A stretch of DNA of 64,000 nt from Flavobacterium sp. LMO8 (GTDB lineage Bacteria; Bacteroidota; Bacteroidia; Flavobacteriales; Flavobacteriaceae): the NCBI RefSeq assembly GCF_009495755.1, contig NZ_WIBJ01000027.1:52811-116810 (forward strand), given 5' to 3'. Each line of letters begins with the position of its first letter. Position 1 is the first letter of the stretch. Below are positions 17,204 to 27,134 of this stretch, one piece after another. The translations under genes were made by a program, and so were the position numbers. The notes beneath the pieces were generated by a model. The model was not told where the DNA came from. It ran no database searches and saw nothing but the letters and a program-made list of their open reading frames with translations.

Positions 17204-17812
17204 ATGTCTAAAGTAAAAAAATCGAAAGTAAAACTACTACATCAATACTATAAATATACTGGTTTCTATTCTTTCATATGGCAAGGTGTTAAAGGAGCTA
17301 TATTGCCAACAGCTGTTATTGTTGCTATTCTTTTCTATGTTAATTATAAAGTAATTAATTTGAATGAAGGCTTAGTATATATTACTCAAAACTTCAGCGA
17401 TTTATTTATTTTTAGTGTATTCCTTGCTTCTGAAAGCGTTTTAGGATTAATTCCACCCGATATTTTTATTGCTTGGACAAAAAACACCGAATCACCACTA
17501 CTCTATCTATCTATTTTAGCTTTTTTATCATATTTAGGCGGTGTAATTGCTTATTTTATGGGAATGGCAATTGTTGCAATTCCTTCAATTAATAAGTATT
17601 TGTATGGAAAAATGTCGAAACACATTATTAATATGCAAAAATGGGGCGGATTTTTAATCGCAGTTGGCGCTTTATTACCTTTACCTTTTGCAATTGCTTG
17701 TTTGGCTGCAGGTATGATAAACTATTCGAGAAAACATTTCTTTTTGTTTGCCTTGTTGCGTTTCTTCCGATTCATAATTTACGGATTTGTAATTTACTCT
17801 GCACTATCATGA
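17204..17812 (+). CDS. DedA/VTT-domain (YqaA-like) inner-membrane protein
   Basis: 202 residues with about five hydrophobic segments and a basic N-terminus (KVKKSKVKLLHQYYKYTGFYSF). The part ESVLGLIPPDIFIAW and the later GALLPLPFAIACLAAGMINY match the VTT/DedA (SNARE-associated) fold with its re-entrant loops. DedA-family proteins act as lipid flippases or transporters in the inner membrane. It is the first gene of a coupled trio: its stop codon overlaps the next start by 4 bases (ATGA at 17809). Substrate unknown. Confidence 0.75.
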   Translation: MSKVKKSKVKLLHQYYKYTGFYSFIWQGVKGAILPTAVIVAILFYVNYKVINLNEGLVYITQNFSDLFIFSVFLASESVLGLIPPDIFIAWTKNTESPLLYLSILAFLSYLGGVIAYFMGMAIVAIPSINKYLYGKMSKHIINMQKWGGFLIAVGALLPLPFAIACLAAGMINYSRKHFFLFALLRFFRFIIYGFVIYSALS

Positions 17813-18087
17813 TAAAATCATTTAGATCAATCGCATTATTAGAAGGACTTTCATTAATCGGTTTATTATTTTTTGCTATGCCAATGAAATATATTGGTGG
17901 AGATGATATTTATGTAAAAAACATTGGAATGGCTCATGGAATTCTTTTTATTTTGTACATTGCTTTTGCTTTTTTAATCAAAAATGAACAAAAATGGAAT
18001 TTTAAAACATTCGCAATTGTTTGTTTAGCTTCAATAATTCCATTTGGAACGTTTTATATTGAGAAAAAACACCTTCAAAATACATAA
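17809..18087 (+). CDS. DUF3817 membrane protein
   Basis: 92 residues from the ATG at 17809, which overlaps the stop of the DedA-like gene. The longer frame beginning at 17641 is an out-of-frame read of the upstream gene and is rejected. Three hydrophobic segments and the core SIALLEGLSLIGLLFFAMPMKY plus GMAHGILFILYIAFAF match DUF3817, small inner-membrane proteins of unknown function. Its stop overlaps the start of the next gene (TAATG), so the three are translated together. Confidence 0.75.
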   Translation: MIKSFRSIALLEGLSLIGLLFFAMPMKYIGGDDIYVKNIGMAHGILFILYIAFAFLIKNEQKWNFKTFAIVCLASIIPFGTFYIEKKHLQNT

Positions 18088-19331
18088 TGAAAATCTTTAA
18101 TTGGGCATACGATATTTTTAAAAGTTTCGATTTTAGCGATGCGCTTTCTTCTTATTTGAATTTGGCTATCAATATTGTTGTTCTTATAGTTGTTGCTTAT
18201 ATTTTAGACTATCTTTTCAAAAAGCTCTTCATTATTTTCTTGGCAATTGTAGCTGCTAGAACAAAATCGTCTTTTGATGATTTTCTTGTGGCTAATAAAA
18301 CGGCCAAATATTTAGCACATTTAGTTCCTTTACTTTTTATTTACAAAACTGTTCCTGTTATTTTAAAAAGTTTTACCTATTGGGAATATATTTTTGAAAA
18401 AGGAATTAAAATTTATATTATTATCTTATCGCTTTGGATTACCCGAAGTATTTTCAATTCGCTTAGAGATTATTTAAAACAAAAGCCGCGTTTTAGCGAC
18501 AAACCTATTGATAGCTACATTCAAGTAATTATGATTGTTTTATGGATTTTCGGAATTACTTCCTTTGTATTGATAATGTTTGATACCAATGTAAAAACAT
18601 TAGTAACTACTTTCGGAGCCATTTCAGCCTTAATTTTCCTTATTTTTAAAGATACTATTCTGGGTTTTGTAGCTAGTATTTCGGTTTCTGTAAATGATAT
18701 GGTTCGTATTGGCGATTGGATTACAATGGATAAATTTGGTGCTGATGGTGATGTTATCGAAATCAATTTAGCAACGGTAAAAGTTCGAAATTTTGACAAT
18801 ACAACCACCACCATTCCTACATACAGCTTAATATCGGATAGTTTTAAAAACTGGCGTGGTATGTTAGATTCTAATGGAAGAAGAATTAAACGTCATATTT
18901 TAATTAAAGCCAATTCGGTTCGTTTTATCCAAACAGATGAGTTGGAAAATTTTAAGAAAATACAATACTTAACAGCTTATATTGAACACCGCCAAGCTGA
19001 TATTGATAAATACAATACCAACAACAGAATCAATAAATGTGTTATTGTAAACGGAAGAAATTTGACAAATTTAGGTTTATTCCGAAAATATATAAATCAA
19101 TACATCTTATCACATCCAGGAATTAACAAAGACATGCATTTGATGGTTCGACATTTACAACCAACAGAAAAAGGCATTCCTTTAGAAATCTACTGTTTTT
19201 CAAAAGATAAAACTTGGTTAAATTATGAGCACATTATGGCTGATATTTTTGACCATTTAATTGCTTCTTTACCCTATTTTGATTTAGAAGTGTTTGAATT
19301 TATAAGTACTCCAAACAAACAAAGTAATTAA
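18087..19331 (+). CDS. MscS-family mechanosensitive channel (YbdG-like)
   Basis: 414 residues. Four or five membrane segments in the first 210 residues are followed by the MscS pore helix and beta domain: GAISALIFLIFKDTILGF, then VNDMVRIGDWITM and VRNFDNTTTTIPTYSL. The length and long C-terminal soluble domain fit the YbdG/YnaI branch. It opens on membrane stretch to release solutes during osmotic downshift. It is the last gene of the trio with the DedA-like and DUF3817 genes, overlapping the latter by one base, and is followed by a terminator. Confidence 0.88.
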   Translation: MKIFNWAYDIFKSFDFSDALSSYLNLAINIVVLIVVAYILDYLFKKLFIIFLAIVAARTKSSFDDFLVANKTAKYLAHLVPLLFIYKTVPVILKSFTYWEYIFEKGIKIYIIILSLWITRSIFNSLRDYLKQKPRFSDKPIDSYIQVIMIVLWIFGITSFVLIMFDTNVKTLVTTFGAISALIFLIFKDTILGFVASISVSVNDMVRIGDWITMDKFGADGDVIEINLATVKVRNFDNTTTTIPTYSLISDSFKNWRGMLDSNGRRIKRHILIKANSVRFIQTDELENFKKIQYLTAYIEHRQADIDKYNTNNRINKCVIVNGRNLTNLGLFRKYINQYILSHPGINKDMHLMVRHLQPTEKGIPLEIYCFSKDKTWLNYEHIMADIFDHLIASLPYFDLEVFEFISTPNKQSN

Positions 19332-19353
19332 CAACTGATTCTTAATAACTTAA

Positions 19354-19388
19354 AATAACCTTCAAGAAATTGGAGGTTATTTTTTTTA
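19354..19388 (+). terminator. Terminator after the MscS gene
   Basis: AATAACCTTCAA pairs with TTGGAGGTTATT (one G-U pair) around a 4-base loop, then a run of T. Confidence 0.75.
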
Positions 19389-19416
19389 ACTTTAAACAAC
19401 TATAAAGAAAAACATC

Positions 19417-19803
19417 ATGAAAACTAAAGACGAAGCTATTTTAGAAATTAGAGGTGAATCTATCGGAACCATTTTTGAAAATTCGAGCTCTGAAGAAAAG
19501 TTTCAAAACCAAACTCTTCGCCCAATTTTAAAGTTTCAGAATGATTTATTTATCGAAGTTTTTAGAAATTATGCTATCAAACAAAAAAACGCCTTTTTCT
19601 CATTAACACCCGAAAAGAAATTGGTTTATATTGAAAATGCCATTCAGCGTGATATCAAGTTTAGAAATTCATTAAAAGGCATTATCATTGGAATGTTTAC
19701 GATTTCCGAATATAAAGAATACATTCAAAATTCATCTAACTTAAATAAACGCATGATGAATTTACTAATTGAACGTTTAAAAAGCCATATTCAAATTATT
19801 TAA
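19417..19803 (+). CDS. Conserved flavobacterial protein of unknown function
   Basis: 128 residues, soluble, no signal peptide. It contains QNQTLRPILKFQNDLFIEVFRNY and later FRNSLKGIIIGMFTISEYKEY, a pattern I recognise from flavobacterial proteins that databases often name glyoxalase without catalytic residues; I see no glyoxalase metal ligands here. It is preceded by a terminator and followed by a hairpin, so it is its own unit. Function unknown. Confidence 0.6.
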   Translation: MKTKDEAILEIRGESIGTIFENSSSEEKFQNQTLRPILKFQNDLFIEVFRNYAIKQKNAFFSLTPEKKLVYIENAIQRDIKFRNSLKGIIIGMFTISEYKEYIQNSSNLNKRMMNLLIERLKSHIQII

Positions 19804-19821
19804 TTTGGCAATAAGACAATA

Positions 19822-19869
19822 AGTCAATGTGCCAATGAAAAGAATAAAATTGACACATCGGCACATTGA
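19822..19869. repeat. Inverted repeat between convergent genes
   Basis: TCAATGTGCC (from 19824) and GGCACATTGA (19860-19869) form a 10-bp stem around a 26-base loop. It lies between the 19417 gene and the convergent DUF2461 gene and may mark the ends of both transcripts. Confidence 0.5.
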
Positions 19870-19877
19870 AAAACTGA

Positions 19878-20546
19878 CTAATTATACAAAGACTCTCCAT
19901 TCAAATCCGTACTCAAAACATCGCTCATATAATCGAAGAATGGTCGCATGGCTTGAAAAGTAGCTAAAACTTCTTCTTGAAAATTAGGAGCCAACACTTC
20001 TTTGTCCGAAAAGTTTCGAGTCAATAAATATTGTTTTTTACGAATCAAATCAATCGCTGGATGCGTTTTATCGAAACCTTTTGGAGCAGTTTTTAACTCC
20101 TCACCTTTCAATTCTCCAAAGAATTTCTTGAATGTTTCATCAGCTATGATAGTCCTGATTTCTTCATCATCCATTTCAAATTCTTTACGAATGCGATTCA
20201 AATCGACAGCATTTGGTTCCCAAAAACCGCCACCTACAAAACTTCCTCCAGGTTCAATGTGTAAATAGTAACCGCCACGAAGCATGGGTTTTGTTCGGGT
20301 GAACCCAACGCTAAAATGATTTTTATAAGGTGCTTTGTCTTTAGAAAAACGCACATCGCGATAAATTCTAAAAATTTGAATACGTTCAATACTATCAATC
20401 TTTCCCAATTGCTCACCAACCGTTGTAAAAAACGATTTGGCTAACTTTTGTTCGATTTCAAAGGCTTTTTTATTCGCCGCAAACCAATCTCGGTCGTTGT
20501 TTTCATTTAGTTGCGTTAAGAATTCTAAGGTTGATTTATTTATCAT
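19878..20546 (-). CDS. DUF2461 family protein
   Basis: 222 residues. The sequence NNDRDWFAANKKAFE near the N-terminus, FRIYRDVRFSKDKAPYKNH and the glycine-rich LRGGYYLHIEPGGSFVGGG are the hallmarks of the DUF2461 family (about 220 residues). Members are soluble and widespread in Bacteroidota, but no reaction is known to me. The gene is isolated: a hairpin separates it from the convergent neighbour and a long imperfect inverted repeat lies upstream at 20563. Confidence 0.82.
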   Translation of the reverse strand: MINKSTLEFLTQLNENNDRDWFAANKKAFEIEQKLAKSFFTTVGEQLGKIDSIERIQIFRIYRDVRFSKDKAPYKNHFSVGFTRTKPMLRGGYYLHIEPGGSFVGGGFWEPNAVDLNRIRKEFEMDDEEIRTIIADETFKKFFGELKGEELKTAPKGFDKTHPAIDLIRKKQYLLTRNFSDKEVLAPNFQEEVLATFQAMRPFFDYMSDVLSTDLNGESLYN

Positions 20547-20562
20547 AGTTATATAGCAATTT

Positions 20563-20652
20563 TGTCATTCTGAACTTGTTTAACTTCGTTGAATCTCCGA
20601 TTTCAGAATTTTTTAATGATTGATTAGAAGCCGAAACGAGTTCAGCTTGACA
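20563..20652. repeat. Imperfect inverted repeat, dispersed flavobacterial type
   Basis: TGTCATTCTGAACTTGTTT at 20563-20581 and AAACGAGTTCAGCTTGACA at 20634-20652 are inverted copies with two differences. The same kind of text (GTCATTTCGACCAAAGGGAG on the minus strand) lies between hisD and hisC near 27160-27180. These resemble dispersed intergenic repeats of Flavobacteriaceae. Confidence 0.5.
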
Positions 20653-20663
20653 ACACGAGATAA

Positions 20664-21053
20664 TTATTTTTTCAATCGATCTTCAATAAATTCGATTTGG
20701 GTTTTGCCATGTGGTTTTGGTTTTCCATCTTCACCTAAGTTTACCATCGTAATGTTATCAATCGTGATTATTTTTTCACGGGTCATCATATTACGAACTT
20801 CACATTTCAATACTAACGACGATTTCCCAAAATGCGCCACATCTAAACCAATCTCAACAATATCGCCTTGTTTGGCGGCACTCATGAAATTAATTTCACT
20901 CATAAACTTGGTTACCACTTTCGGATTTTCCAATTGTACAATCGAATACAAAGCAGCTTCTTCGTCTATCCAAGCCAATAATTTACCACCGAATAAAGTT
21001 CCGTTGGCATTCAAATCTTCGGGTTTTACCCATTTTCTGGTATGAAATCGCAT
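20664..21053 (-). CDS. Acyl-CoA thioesterase, hotdog fold (YciA type)
   Basis: 129 residues. The motif NANGTLFGGKLLAWIDEEAA at 15-34 is the hotdog acyl-CoA thioesterase signature, with Asn and Asp in the catalytic positions, followed by FMSEINFMSAAKQGDIVEI. Such enzymes hydrolyse fatty acyl-CoA in the cytoplasm. It stands alone between an inverted repeat and the divergent 21154 gene. It differs in subfamily from the 4HBT-type enzyme of the aromatic operon. Chain-length preference cannot be told from the sequence. Confidence 0.8.
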   Translation of the reverse strand: MRFHTRKWVKPEDLNANGTLFGGKLLAWIDEEAALYSIVQLENPKVVTKFMSEINFMSAAKQGDIVEIGLDVAHFGKSSLVLKCEVRNMMTREKIITIDNITMVNLGEDGKPKPHGKTQIEFIEDRLKK

Positions 21054-21153
21054 CTTGAATTTTTATTTTAAAGGTAAGAATTTTTGGAGAAATTTGGATA
21101 TATTTGAGGAAAATTACTTCATACATAATTACAATTAAAACCATATTAAATTA

Positions 21154-22098
21154 ATGAAAAAGCTATTCATTTTTTTCTTCATTTTATTTAATAGCATTTT
21201 AAATGCTCAAAATGATATTCTAGAGAAAGTAATTATTGAATTTAATTATTTCAAATATCCAGATACAGAATACCAAATTGACTTTAAAAATAATGAAGTA
21301 AAGTGTATTATGAAATATAAAATATCTGATAATTCATATCATATAATTTCAGATAAAACTTATAAATTTAATAACGAGCAATTCATTAAGTTTAAAGGCG
21401 AAATAAATTTAAACATTCCAGATTCAATTATTCATAAATCTGAACAAGCTATGGATGGAGGCGGATTTTCTATTAATTTTTTTAATAAAAATGGAACTAC
21501 TTCTAAACTAATCACAAGAAATATTAATCTACAATCAAAAAAATATCATTCAGAATTAAAATTAATCGATAGTTTTTTTGAATTTATCTATTCCGTTGTT
21601 AAGGATAATGAAGGATTGAAAATTTTGGACAAATCATATCGACCTTATTTTTCTGGTTTACCAATCAGAAAAATTTCAGAAAATCCATTAGAATATAAAA
21701 TATGGGGAGGAATAAGTGGAAATGCAACTTGGAAAAATGAATTAATTCCATTTTTAGAGAATTTACCAAAAGAAACTTGCGTAATTATTGATTGCGATAA
21801 TCAGCTAAGTTATGCTTGGCAAGAAGATATTTTAAAACTCTATATTTTAAAAAATTCAAATATTCAATTTGCTAATATGGATTGGTTAAAATATACTCGT
21901 GAAAATCTTATTGAGCTCAAAGAAAAACTAATAAAAAATGAAAAAAATGAAATAGAATTGGTGAAATTAAAAAATACTAAAACTTATAATATGTATATAA
22001 ATAATAAATCTGAAATTGAAAAATGGTTGAAATTACCAAAAAAATCAATTATAAAGACAACAGAACAATGTCGAAAAATATGTGAAAATTATAATTGA
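21154..22098 (+). CDS. Secreted protein of unknown function
   Basis: 314 residues. A signal peptide (MKKLFIFFFILFNSILNAQ) suggests export across the inner membrane. The rest is rich in Lys, Asn, Ile and Glu, and base composition is more AT-rich than most neighbours. A central part (GGISGNATWKNELIPFLENL, near residue 190) is followed by ETCVIIDCDNQLSYAWQED. No catalytic pattern is recognised. Two Cys pairs (CVIIDC and CRKIC) may form disulphides. It may be a recently acquired or fast-evolving gene. It is convergent with the his operon end with 13 bases between. Confidence 0.55.
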   Translation: MKKLFIFFFILFNSILNAQNDILEKVIIEFNYFKYPDTEYQIDFKNNEVKCIMKYKISDNSYHIISDKTYKFNNEQFIKFKGEINLNIPDSIIHKSEQAMDGGGFSINFFNKNGTTSKLITRNINLQSKKYHSELKLIDSFFEFIYSVVKDNEGLKILDKSYRPYFSGLPIRKISENPLEYKIWGGISGNATWKNELIPFLENLPKETCVIIDCDNQLSYAWQEDILKLYILKNSNIQFANMDWLKYTRENLIELKEKLIKNEKNEIELVKLKNTKTYNMYINNKSEIEKWLKLPKKSIIKTTEQCRKICENYN

Positions 22099-22111
22099 TT
22101 TTTGTTTTTGA

Positions 22112-22711
22112 TTACTTCTCCCTTCCTTTCAAAACTTCCACTACATCTTGCAACTGAAAACCTTTCGCTTGCAATAAAATTAAGTAGTGAAACAATAAAT
22201 CGGCACTTTCTGATAGGAATAAATCGTCATTGTTGTCTTTGGCTTCAATGACTACTTCAACTGCTTCCTCGCCTACTTTTTGAGCAATTTTGTTAATGCC
22301 TTTTGCAAATAATGAGGCTACATAACTCTTTTCAGCATCGGCATTTTCTTTGCGTTTTGTAATAGTATTTTCTAATTTTGATAAAAACCCAAATTCTTGA
22401 TTATTAGTTTCTTGCCAACATGTATCTAAACCTGTGTGACAAGTTGGACCAGCGGGTTTTACTTTTACTAAAAGCGTATCATTATCGCAATCTTCTTTAA
22501 TTGAAACTAGTTCTAAGAAGTTGCCACTCTCCTCGCCTTTTGTCCATAATCGGTTTTTAGTTCGACTGAAGAAAGTTACTTTATTGGTAGCCAAAGTTTG
22601 GTCAAGAGCTTCTTGATTCATATAGCCTAACATTAAAACATTTTTAGTTTCGCTGTCTTGGATAATGGCTGGGATAAGGTTGTCTGGTGTTTTGTTGAAA
22701 TTGATATTCAT
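22112..22711 (-). CDS. hisIE: Phosphoribosyl-AMP cyclohydrolase / phosphoribosyl-ATP pyrophosphatase
   Basis: 199 residues from the ATG at 22711; an upstream ATG at 22738 would add nine residues not typical of the family. The N-terminal HisI domain (about 1-110) carries FFSRTKNRLWTKGEESGN and the zinc-binding TCHTGLDTC. The C-terminal HisE domain (about 112-199) has KGINKIAQKVGEEAVEVVIEAK with its metal-binding acidic residues. The fused enzyme carries out steps 2 and 3 of histidine synthesis. It is the last gene of the operon. Confidence 0.93.
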   Translation of the reverse strand: MNINFNKTPDNLIPAIIQDSETKNVLMLGYMNQEALDQTLATNKVTFFSRTKNRLWTKGEESGNFLELVSIKEDCDNDTLLVKVKPAGPTCHTGLDTCWQETNNQEFGFLSKLENTITKRKENADAEKSYVASLFAKGINKIAQKVGEEAVEVVIEAKDNNDDLFLSESADLLFHYLILLQAKGFQLQDVVEVLKGREK

Positions 22712-22783
22712 AGTTTTATTTTTAAACATATAAGTCATATAAGTTGATTCGTTAAATTGAGTTGGTCTTTAAGTTCATAAAAG

Positions 22784-23539
22784 TTACACTCTAATTGCAA
22801 TATTTTGATTCTTTAAAAACTGTTTTAATTCTGGAATTTCGATTTCTTGATAGTGAAAAACACTAGCTGCTAATGCGGCATCAGCTTTTCCGGTGATAAA
22901 TGTTTCCGCGAAATGTTCCATTGTTCCCGCACCACCAGAAGCTATAATGGGAATGTTTACGATTTCGGATAATTTAGCTAAAGCTTCATTTGCAAAACCG
23001 TTTTTGGTTCCGTCATTGTTCATCGAGGTGAATAGAATTTCTCCAGCGCCACGTTGCTCTACTTCTTTTGCCCAATCGAATAAATTTAATTCCGTAGGTA
23101 CTTTTCCGCCAACTAAATGTACTATCCAATCTCCATCAATTTGTTTGGCATCTATGGCAACCACCACGCACTGACTTCCATATTTTGCAGCAATTTCATT
23201 AATCAAATTTGGATTTTTAACAGCTGAGGAATTAATCGAAATTTTATCTGCTCCATTGCGAAGTAGTACATCTACATCTGCTACAGTTGAAATACCACCA
23301 CCAACCGTAAACGGAATATTAATCGTAGCAGCAACCTTTCGAACCAGATCGATTAATGTTGCGCGACGTTCTTCTGTGGCTGAAATATCTAAGAAAACTA
23401 GTTCGTCAGCACCTGTTTCTGCATATTTCTTTGCCAATTCCACCGGATCACCGGCATCTTTTAAATCCACAAAATTAACACCTTTAACGGTTCGACCGTT
23501 TTTTATGTCTAAGCAGGGAATGATTCTTTTTGTTAGCAT
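22784..23539 (-). CDS. hisF: Imidazole glycerol phosphate synthase cyclase subunit
   Basis: 251 residues, a (beta/alpha)8 barrel. The N-terminal [17 protein letters not shown] contains the catalytic Asp11, and [11 protein letters not shown] carries the second catalytic Asp near residue 130. With HisH it converts PRFAR and ammonia to imidazole glycerol phosphate and AICAR. It lies 3 bases after hisA in the operon and 72 bases before hisIE. Confidence 0.95.
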   Translation of the reverse strand: MLTKRIIPCLDIKNGRTVKGVNFVDLKDAGDPVELAKKYAETGADELVFLDISATEERRATLIDLVRKVAATINIPFTVGGGISTVADVDVLLRNGADKISINSSAVKNPNLINEIAAKYGSQCVVVAIDAKQIDGDWIVHLVGGKVPTELNLFDWAKEVEQRGAGEILFTSMNNDGTKNGFANEALAKLSEIVNIPIIASGGAGTMEHFAETFITGKADAALAASVFHYQEIEIPELKQFLKNQNIAIRV

Positions 23540-23542
23540 TTT

Positions 23543-24268
23543 TTAGTTGTTTAAAATGTAATTTTCCAATTGCTTTAAGCTGATTCTGTTTTCGTAAATA
23601 GCCTTTCCAATTATAGTTCCTTCACAACCTAATTCAGCTAACTTAGGAAGCTCATCAAAAGTGGAAATTCCTCCAGAAGCAATCAGTTTTAAATCTTTAG
23701 TTTGTTCTAAAATTCTTTGGTATAATTCAAAACTTGGGCCTTCTAGCATACCGTCTTTTGAAATATCTGTACAAATCACATATTGAATACCTTCTTGTTG
23801 ATAGTTTTGAATAAACGGAATAACTTCTTCTTTAGATTCTTCTAACCACCCTGAAATCGCTACTTTTTCATTCATAGCATCAGCCCCTAAAATGATTTTA
23901 TCTGTTCCGTATTGCTGAATCCAACTTTTGAAAACCTCTGGTTGTTTGATGGCAATACTTCCACCCGTGATTTGACGGGCACCACTTTCAAAAGCAATTT
24001 TTAAATCGTCATCCGATTTTAAACCACCGCCAAAGTCGATTTTTAGATTGGTTTTTGAAGCTATTTGTTCTAATACTTTATAATTTACAATTCGACTTGA
24101 TTTGGCTCCGTCTAAATCAACCAAATGCAAATACTGAATTCCGTGTGCTTCAAATGATTTGGCCACTTCTAACGGATTTTCGTTGTATATTTTCTTCGTA
24201 TCGTAATCGCCTTTGGAAAGTCGGACGCATTTTCCGTCGATGATATCTATTGCTGGAATTATTCTCAT
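23543..24268 (-). CDS. hisA: ProFAR isomerase
   Basis: 241 residues from the ATG at 24268, giving the usual start [17 protein letters not shown] with catalytic Asp8; an ATG at 24304 adds 12 atypical residues. The second catalytic Asp is in [16 protein letters not shown]. It catalyses the Amadori rearrangement of ProFAR to PRFAR, step 4 of histidine synthesis. Located between hisH and hisF as in many bacteria. Confidence 0.95.
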   Translation of the reverse strand: MRIIPAIDIIDGKCVRLSKGDYDTKKIYNENPLEVAKSFEAHGIQYLHLVDLDGAKSSRIVNYKVLEQIASKTNLKIDFGGGLKSDDDLKIAFESGARQITGGSIAIKQPEVFKSWIQQYGTDKIILGADAMNEKVAISGWLEESKEEVIPFIQNYQQEGIQYVICTDISKDGMLEGPSFELYQRILEQTKDLKLIASGGISTFDELPKLAELGCEGTIIGKAIYENRISLKQLENYILNN

Positions 24269-24304
24269 ATAAAGTTGAATTTCAAGAGCAATTTTAAGCT
24301 CCAA

Positions 24305-24886
24305 TTATAAGTTTAAAAAGTTTTTCAAAATTTGTTCTCCAAAGATTCCACTCTTTTCTGGGTGAAATTGTACTCCGAAGAAATTATTGCGTTGTAATGC
24401 TGTGCTGTATTCTTGTTCATAATTCGTGGTAGCAATTGTATTTTCAGATAAAGACGCATAATAACTGTGCACCAAATACATGAATTCATTTTCTTTGATT
24501 CCAGCAAATAATGGCGATTTCAGATTGTAAATCGTATTCCAGCCCATTTGAGGGACTTTTACCTCGTTTGAGAATTTCACCACATTGACATCAAAAATTC
24601 CTAATCCATTCGTATTACCTTCTTCCGTATATTTACACATCAATTGCATACCCAAACAAATTCCTAAAACCGGTTGTTTTAAGGTTGGAATTAATACATC
24701 TAAACCACTTTCTTGTAACATTTTCATGGCACTACTCGCCTCACCTACACCAGGAAAAATAACTTTATCAGCCGATTTTATGGTGTTCCAATCATTCGTA
24801 ACATTTCCTTCAAAACCAAGTCGTTCTATAGCGAATAAAACACTTTGTACATTTCCGGCTCCGTAATCTATAATAGCTATTTTCAT
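24305..24886 (-). CDS. hisH: Imidazole glycerol phosphate synthase glutaminase subunit
   Basis: 193 residues from the ATG at 24886 (MKIAIIDYGAGN), preferred over an ATG six codons earlier because family members start here. It is a class I glutamine amidotransferase: nucleophile Cys in LGICLGMQLM, and the His-Glu pair in FHPEKSG. It delivers ammonia to HisF. The gap to hisB holds an inverted repeat at 24900-24959. Confidence 0.95.
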   Translation of the reverse strand: MKIAIIDYGAGNVQSVLFAIERLGFEGNVTNDWNTIKSADKVIFPGVGEASSAMKMLQESGLDVLIPTLKQPVLGICLGMQLMCKYTEEGNTNGLGIFDVNVVKFSNEVKVPQMGWNTIYNLKSPLFAGIKENEFMYLVHSYYASLSENTIATTNYEQEYSTALQRNNFFGVQFHPEKSGIFGEQILKNFLNL

Positions 24887-24899
24887 TTTTTTATTTTTT

Positions 24900-24959
24900 G
24901 CCACGGATTAAAGGATTTTCAGGATTTTGTAATCCGTGTTAATCTATTTAATCTGTGGC
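24900..24959. repeat. Inverted repeat between hisB and hisH
   Basis: GCCACGGATTAAA (24900-24912) and TTTAATCTGTGGC (24947-24959) are inverted copies with one mismatch, and the centre repeats the words GGATTTT and AATCCGTG. It is a dispersed flavobacterial palindrome located inside the his operon, able to fold in the mRNA. Confidence 0.6.
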
Positions 24960-24964
24960 TTATT

Positions 24965-26101
24965 TTACAACATTCCTTTAGTTGAGGGTAATATCATTTT
25001 TTCTGCATCGCGTTTTACAGCAGCTTTTATGGCTTTTGCGAAGGCTTTAAAAATCGCTTCAATTTTGTGGTGTTCGTTTGTTCCTTCTGCTTTGATGTTT
25101 AAATTCGCTTTCGCACCATCTGTGAACGATTTGAAGAAGTGAAAAAACATTTCCGTTGGCATTTGACCAATCATTTCACGTTTAAATTCGGCTTCCCAAA
25201 CTAACCAGTTTCTTCCCCCAAAATCAATCGCTACTTGCGCTAAACAATCGTCCATTGGTAAACAAAATCCGTAACGTTCGATACCTAATTTGTTACCTAA
25301 CGCTTTTGCAAAAACTTCTCCTAAAGCTATAGCGGTATCCTCAATAGTGTGGTGTTCGTCTACTTCTAAATCGCCAATTACAGCAATTTCTAAATCCATT
25401 TGTCCGTGACGAGCTAATTGGTCTAACATATGGTCAAAAAAAGGAATTCCGGTATTGATTTTACTTTTTCCTGTTCCATCTAAATTAAGTGTTATACCAA
25501 TTTCTGTTTCGTTTGTTTTTCGGTAAATTGAAGCAGTTCTGTTTTTTAATTTTAGAAACTCATAAATCTGTTGCCAATCGTTTGTTTCGAAAGCAATGGT
25601 AGGTTGTAATTCTTCTTGTTTAACCGAGATTTCTGTAGTTCCTAAATTAGTATTGTCGTTGATAAAAATTGCTTTTGAACCTAAATTTTTAGCCAATTCC
25701 ACATCAGTTAATCGATCACCAATCACAAATGAATTTTCTAAATCATAATCCTCAGAAAAATAAGCAGTTAATAATCCAGTTCCAGGTTTACGAGTGTTCG
25801 CATTTTCATGAGGAAAAGTTCTGTCTAAGAAAACCTTATCAAAAAAAACACCTTCGTTTTCATAGGTTTTCATGATAAAATTATGAACTGGCCAAAAGGT
25901 TTCTTCAGGAAATTTATCTGTTCCTAAACCATCTTGGTTGGTAATCATTACCAATTCATAATCTAATTCTTTCGCAATTTTACTCAAGAACGAAAGACAT
26001 TTTGGGTAGAAAATCATTTTATCAAAACCATCAATTTGTTCGTCGATAGTTTCTTTTATAATTGTTCCATCGCGGTCGATGAATAATACTTTTTTAGCCA
26101 T
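24965..26101 (-). CDS. hisB: Bifunctional histidinol-phosphatase / imidazoleglycerol-phosphate dehydratase
   Basis: 378 residues from the ATG at 26101 ([14 protein letters not shown]). The N-terminal HAD phosphatase domain (about 1-165) has FIDRDGT with the nucleophile Asp, and the C-terminal dehydratase domain (about 185-378) has [14 protein letters not shown] and [14 protein letters not shown], the manganese-binding His-rich motifs. The same fused form occurs in Enterobacteria. It carries steps 6 and 8 of histidine synthesis. Its start overlaps the end of hisC by 8 bases. Confidence 0.95.
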   Translation of the reverse strand: MAKKVLFIDRDGTIIKETIDEQIDGFDKMIFYPKCLSFLSKIAKELDYELVMITNQDGLGTDKFPEETFWPVHNFIMKTYENEGVFFDKVFLDRTFPHENANTRKPGTGLLTAYFSEDYDLENSFVIGDRLTDVELAKNLGSKAIFINDNTNLGTTEISVKQEELQPTIAFETNDWQQIYEFLKLKNRTASIYRKTNETEIGITLNLDGTGKSKINTGIPFFDHMLDQLARHGQMDLEIAVIGDLEVDEHHTIEDTAIALGEVFAKALGNKLGIERYGFCLPMDDCLAQVAIDFGGRNWLVWEAEFKREMIGQMPTEMFFHFFKSFTDGAKANLNIKAEGTNEHHKIEAIFKAFAKAIKAAVKRDAEKMILPSTKGML

Positions 26102-27134
26102 TATTGATAGATTTAAATAATTCAATTACTCGTTCGTTTTCTTCTTTATTTCCTATTGTAATTCTCAAACAATTTTCGCATAAAGGTTGATTACTTCTGT
26201 TGCGAACTACTACTCCATTTTCTAAAAATTGTTGGTATCTAAAGTTCGCATCATCTACTTTTACTAAAATAAAATTCGCATCAGAAGGAAATATTTTTTC
26301 TATAAATTTAGTTGATTTTAAAGCAACAATCAATTTTTCTTTTTCAACTAAAATTTTTCTTACTTGTGCTTTTAATGTGCTTTGCAATAATTTTTTTTCA
26401 GCAGTTTCTTGTGAAAGAATATTTACATTATATGGTGGCTTTATTTTGTTTAGCACTGCAATGATAGGCTTTGAAGCGTACAAAATTCCAATTCGTAAAC
26501 CAGCCATTGCATACGCTTTTGATAAAGTTTGTGTAATGATTAAATTTGGAAAATCGTTCAATTCGTTTAACCAACTTTTGTGTTCCGAAAAATCTATGTA
26601 GGCTTCATCTAAAACAACTAAACCATTAAAATTATTTAGAATTCTAATGATAGATTCGTCTGAAAATGAATTTCCTGTTGGATTATTGGGCGAACACAAA
26701 AAGATGATTTTTGTATTGGCGTCAACTGCATTCAAAATTGCATCTACATTCGGCTGAAATTCGTCATTAAGTATTACTTCGCGGTTTTCGATAGCATTGA
26801 TATTAGCCAAAACGCCATACATTCCGTATGTTGGAGGTAATGTGATGATATTATCTCGATTTGACTCACAGAAGGCTCTGAAAATCAAATCTAAAACTTC
26901 ATCACTACCGTTTCCTAACAAAATATTTTCACTATAAATTTCTTTTTTAGCTGCAATTATCGCTTTTAAATCTTTTTGTTGTGGATCAGGATAACGATTT
27001 ATACCATTTGTAAATGGATTTTCATTTGCATCTAAATATATCATTTGTCTTGTAAACTGTTCAAATTCATCGCGTGCAGAAGAATATGGGTTCAGTTTTT
27101 TGACGTTTTCTCGGATTAATGAATCAATATTCAT
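26094..27134 (-). CDS. hisC: Histidinol-phosphate aminotransferase
   Basis: 346 residues, a fold-type I PLP enzyme. [16 protein letters not shown] binds the cofactor phosphate, [11 protein letters not shown] and VLDEAYIDF are conserved, and [12 protein letters not shown] contains the Schiff-base lysine. It converts imidazole acetol phosphate to histidinol phosphate. The gap to hisD carries a scrap of a dispersed repeat (GTCATTTCGACCAAAGGGAG on the minus strand). Confidence 0.94.
   Translation of the reverse strand: MNIDSLIRENVKKLNPYSSARDEFEQFTRQMIYLDANENPFTNGINRYPDPQQKDLKAIIAAKKEIYSENILLGNGSDEVLDLIFRAFCESNRDNIITLPPTYGMYGVLANINAIENREVILNDEFQPNVDAILNAVDANTKIIFLCSPNNPTGNSFSDESIIRILNNFNGLVVLDEAYIDFSEHKSWLNELNDFPNLIITQTLSKAYAMAGLRIGILYASKPIIAVLNKIKPPYNVNILSQETAEKKLLQSTLKAQVRKILVEKEKLIVALKSTKFIEKIFPSDANFILVKVDDANFRYQQFLENGVVVRNRSNQPLCENCLRITIGNKEENERVIELFKSINNG

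Noticed and set aside
17641..17808. N-terminal extension of the DUF3817 gene to 17641
   Set aside because: It runs out of frame through the conserved end of the DedA-like protein; the ATG at 17809 overlaps that stop codon in the usual coupled manner and gives the family length.
19417..19803. Glyoxalase function for the 128-residue protein
   Set aside because: No His/Glu metal ligands of the vicinal-oxygen-chelate fold can be seen; the name would rest on database habit only.
20620..21045. 141-residue open frame on the plus strand over the thioesterase gene
   Set aside because: The minus strand encodes a recognisable hotdog thioesterase with its catalytic motif; the plus-strand product has no pattern.
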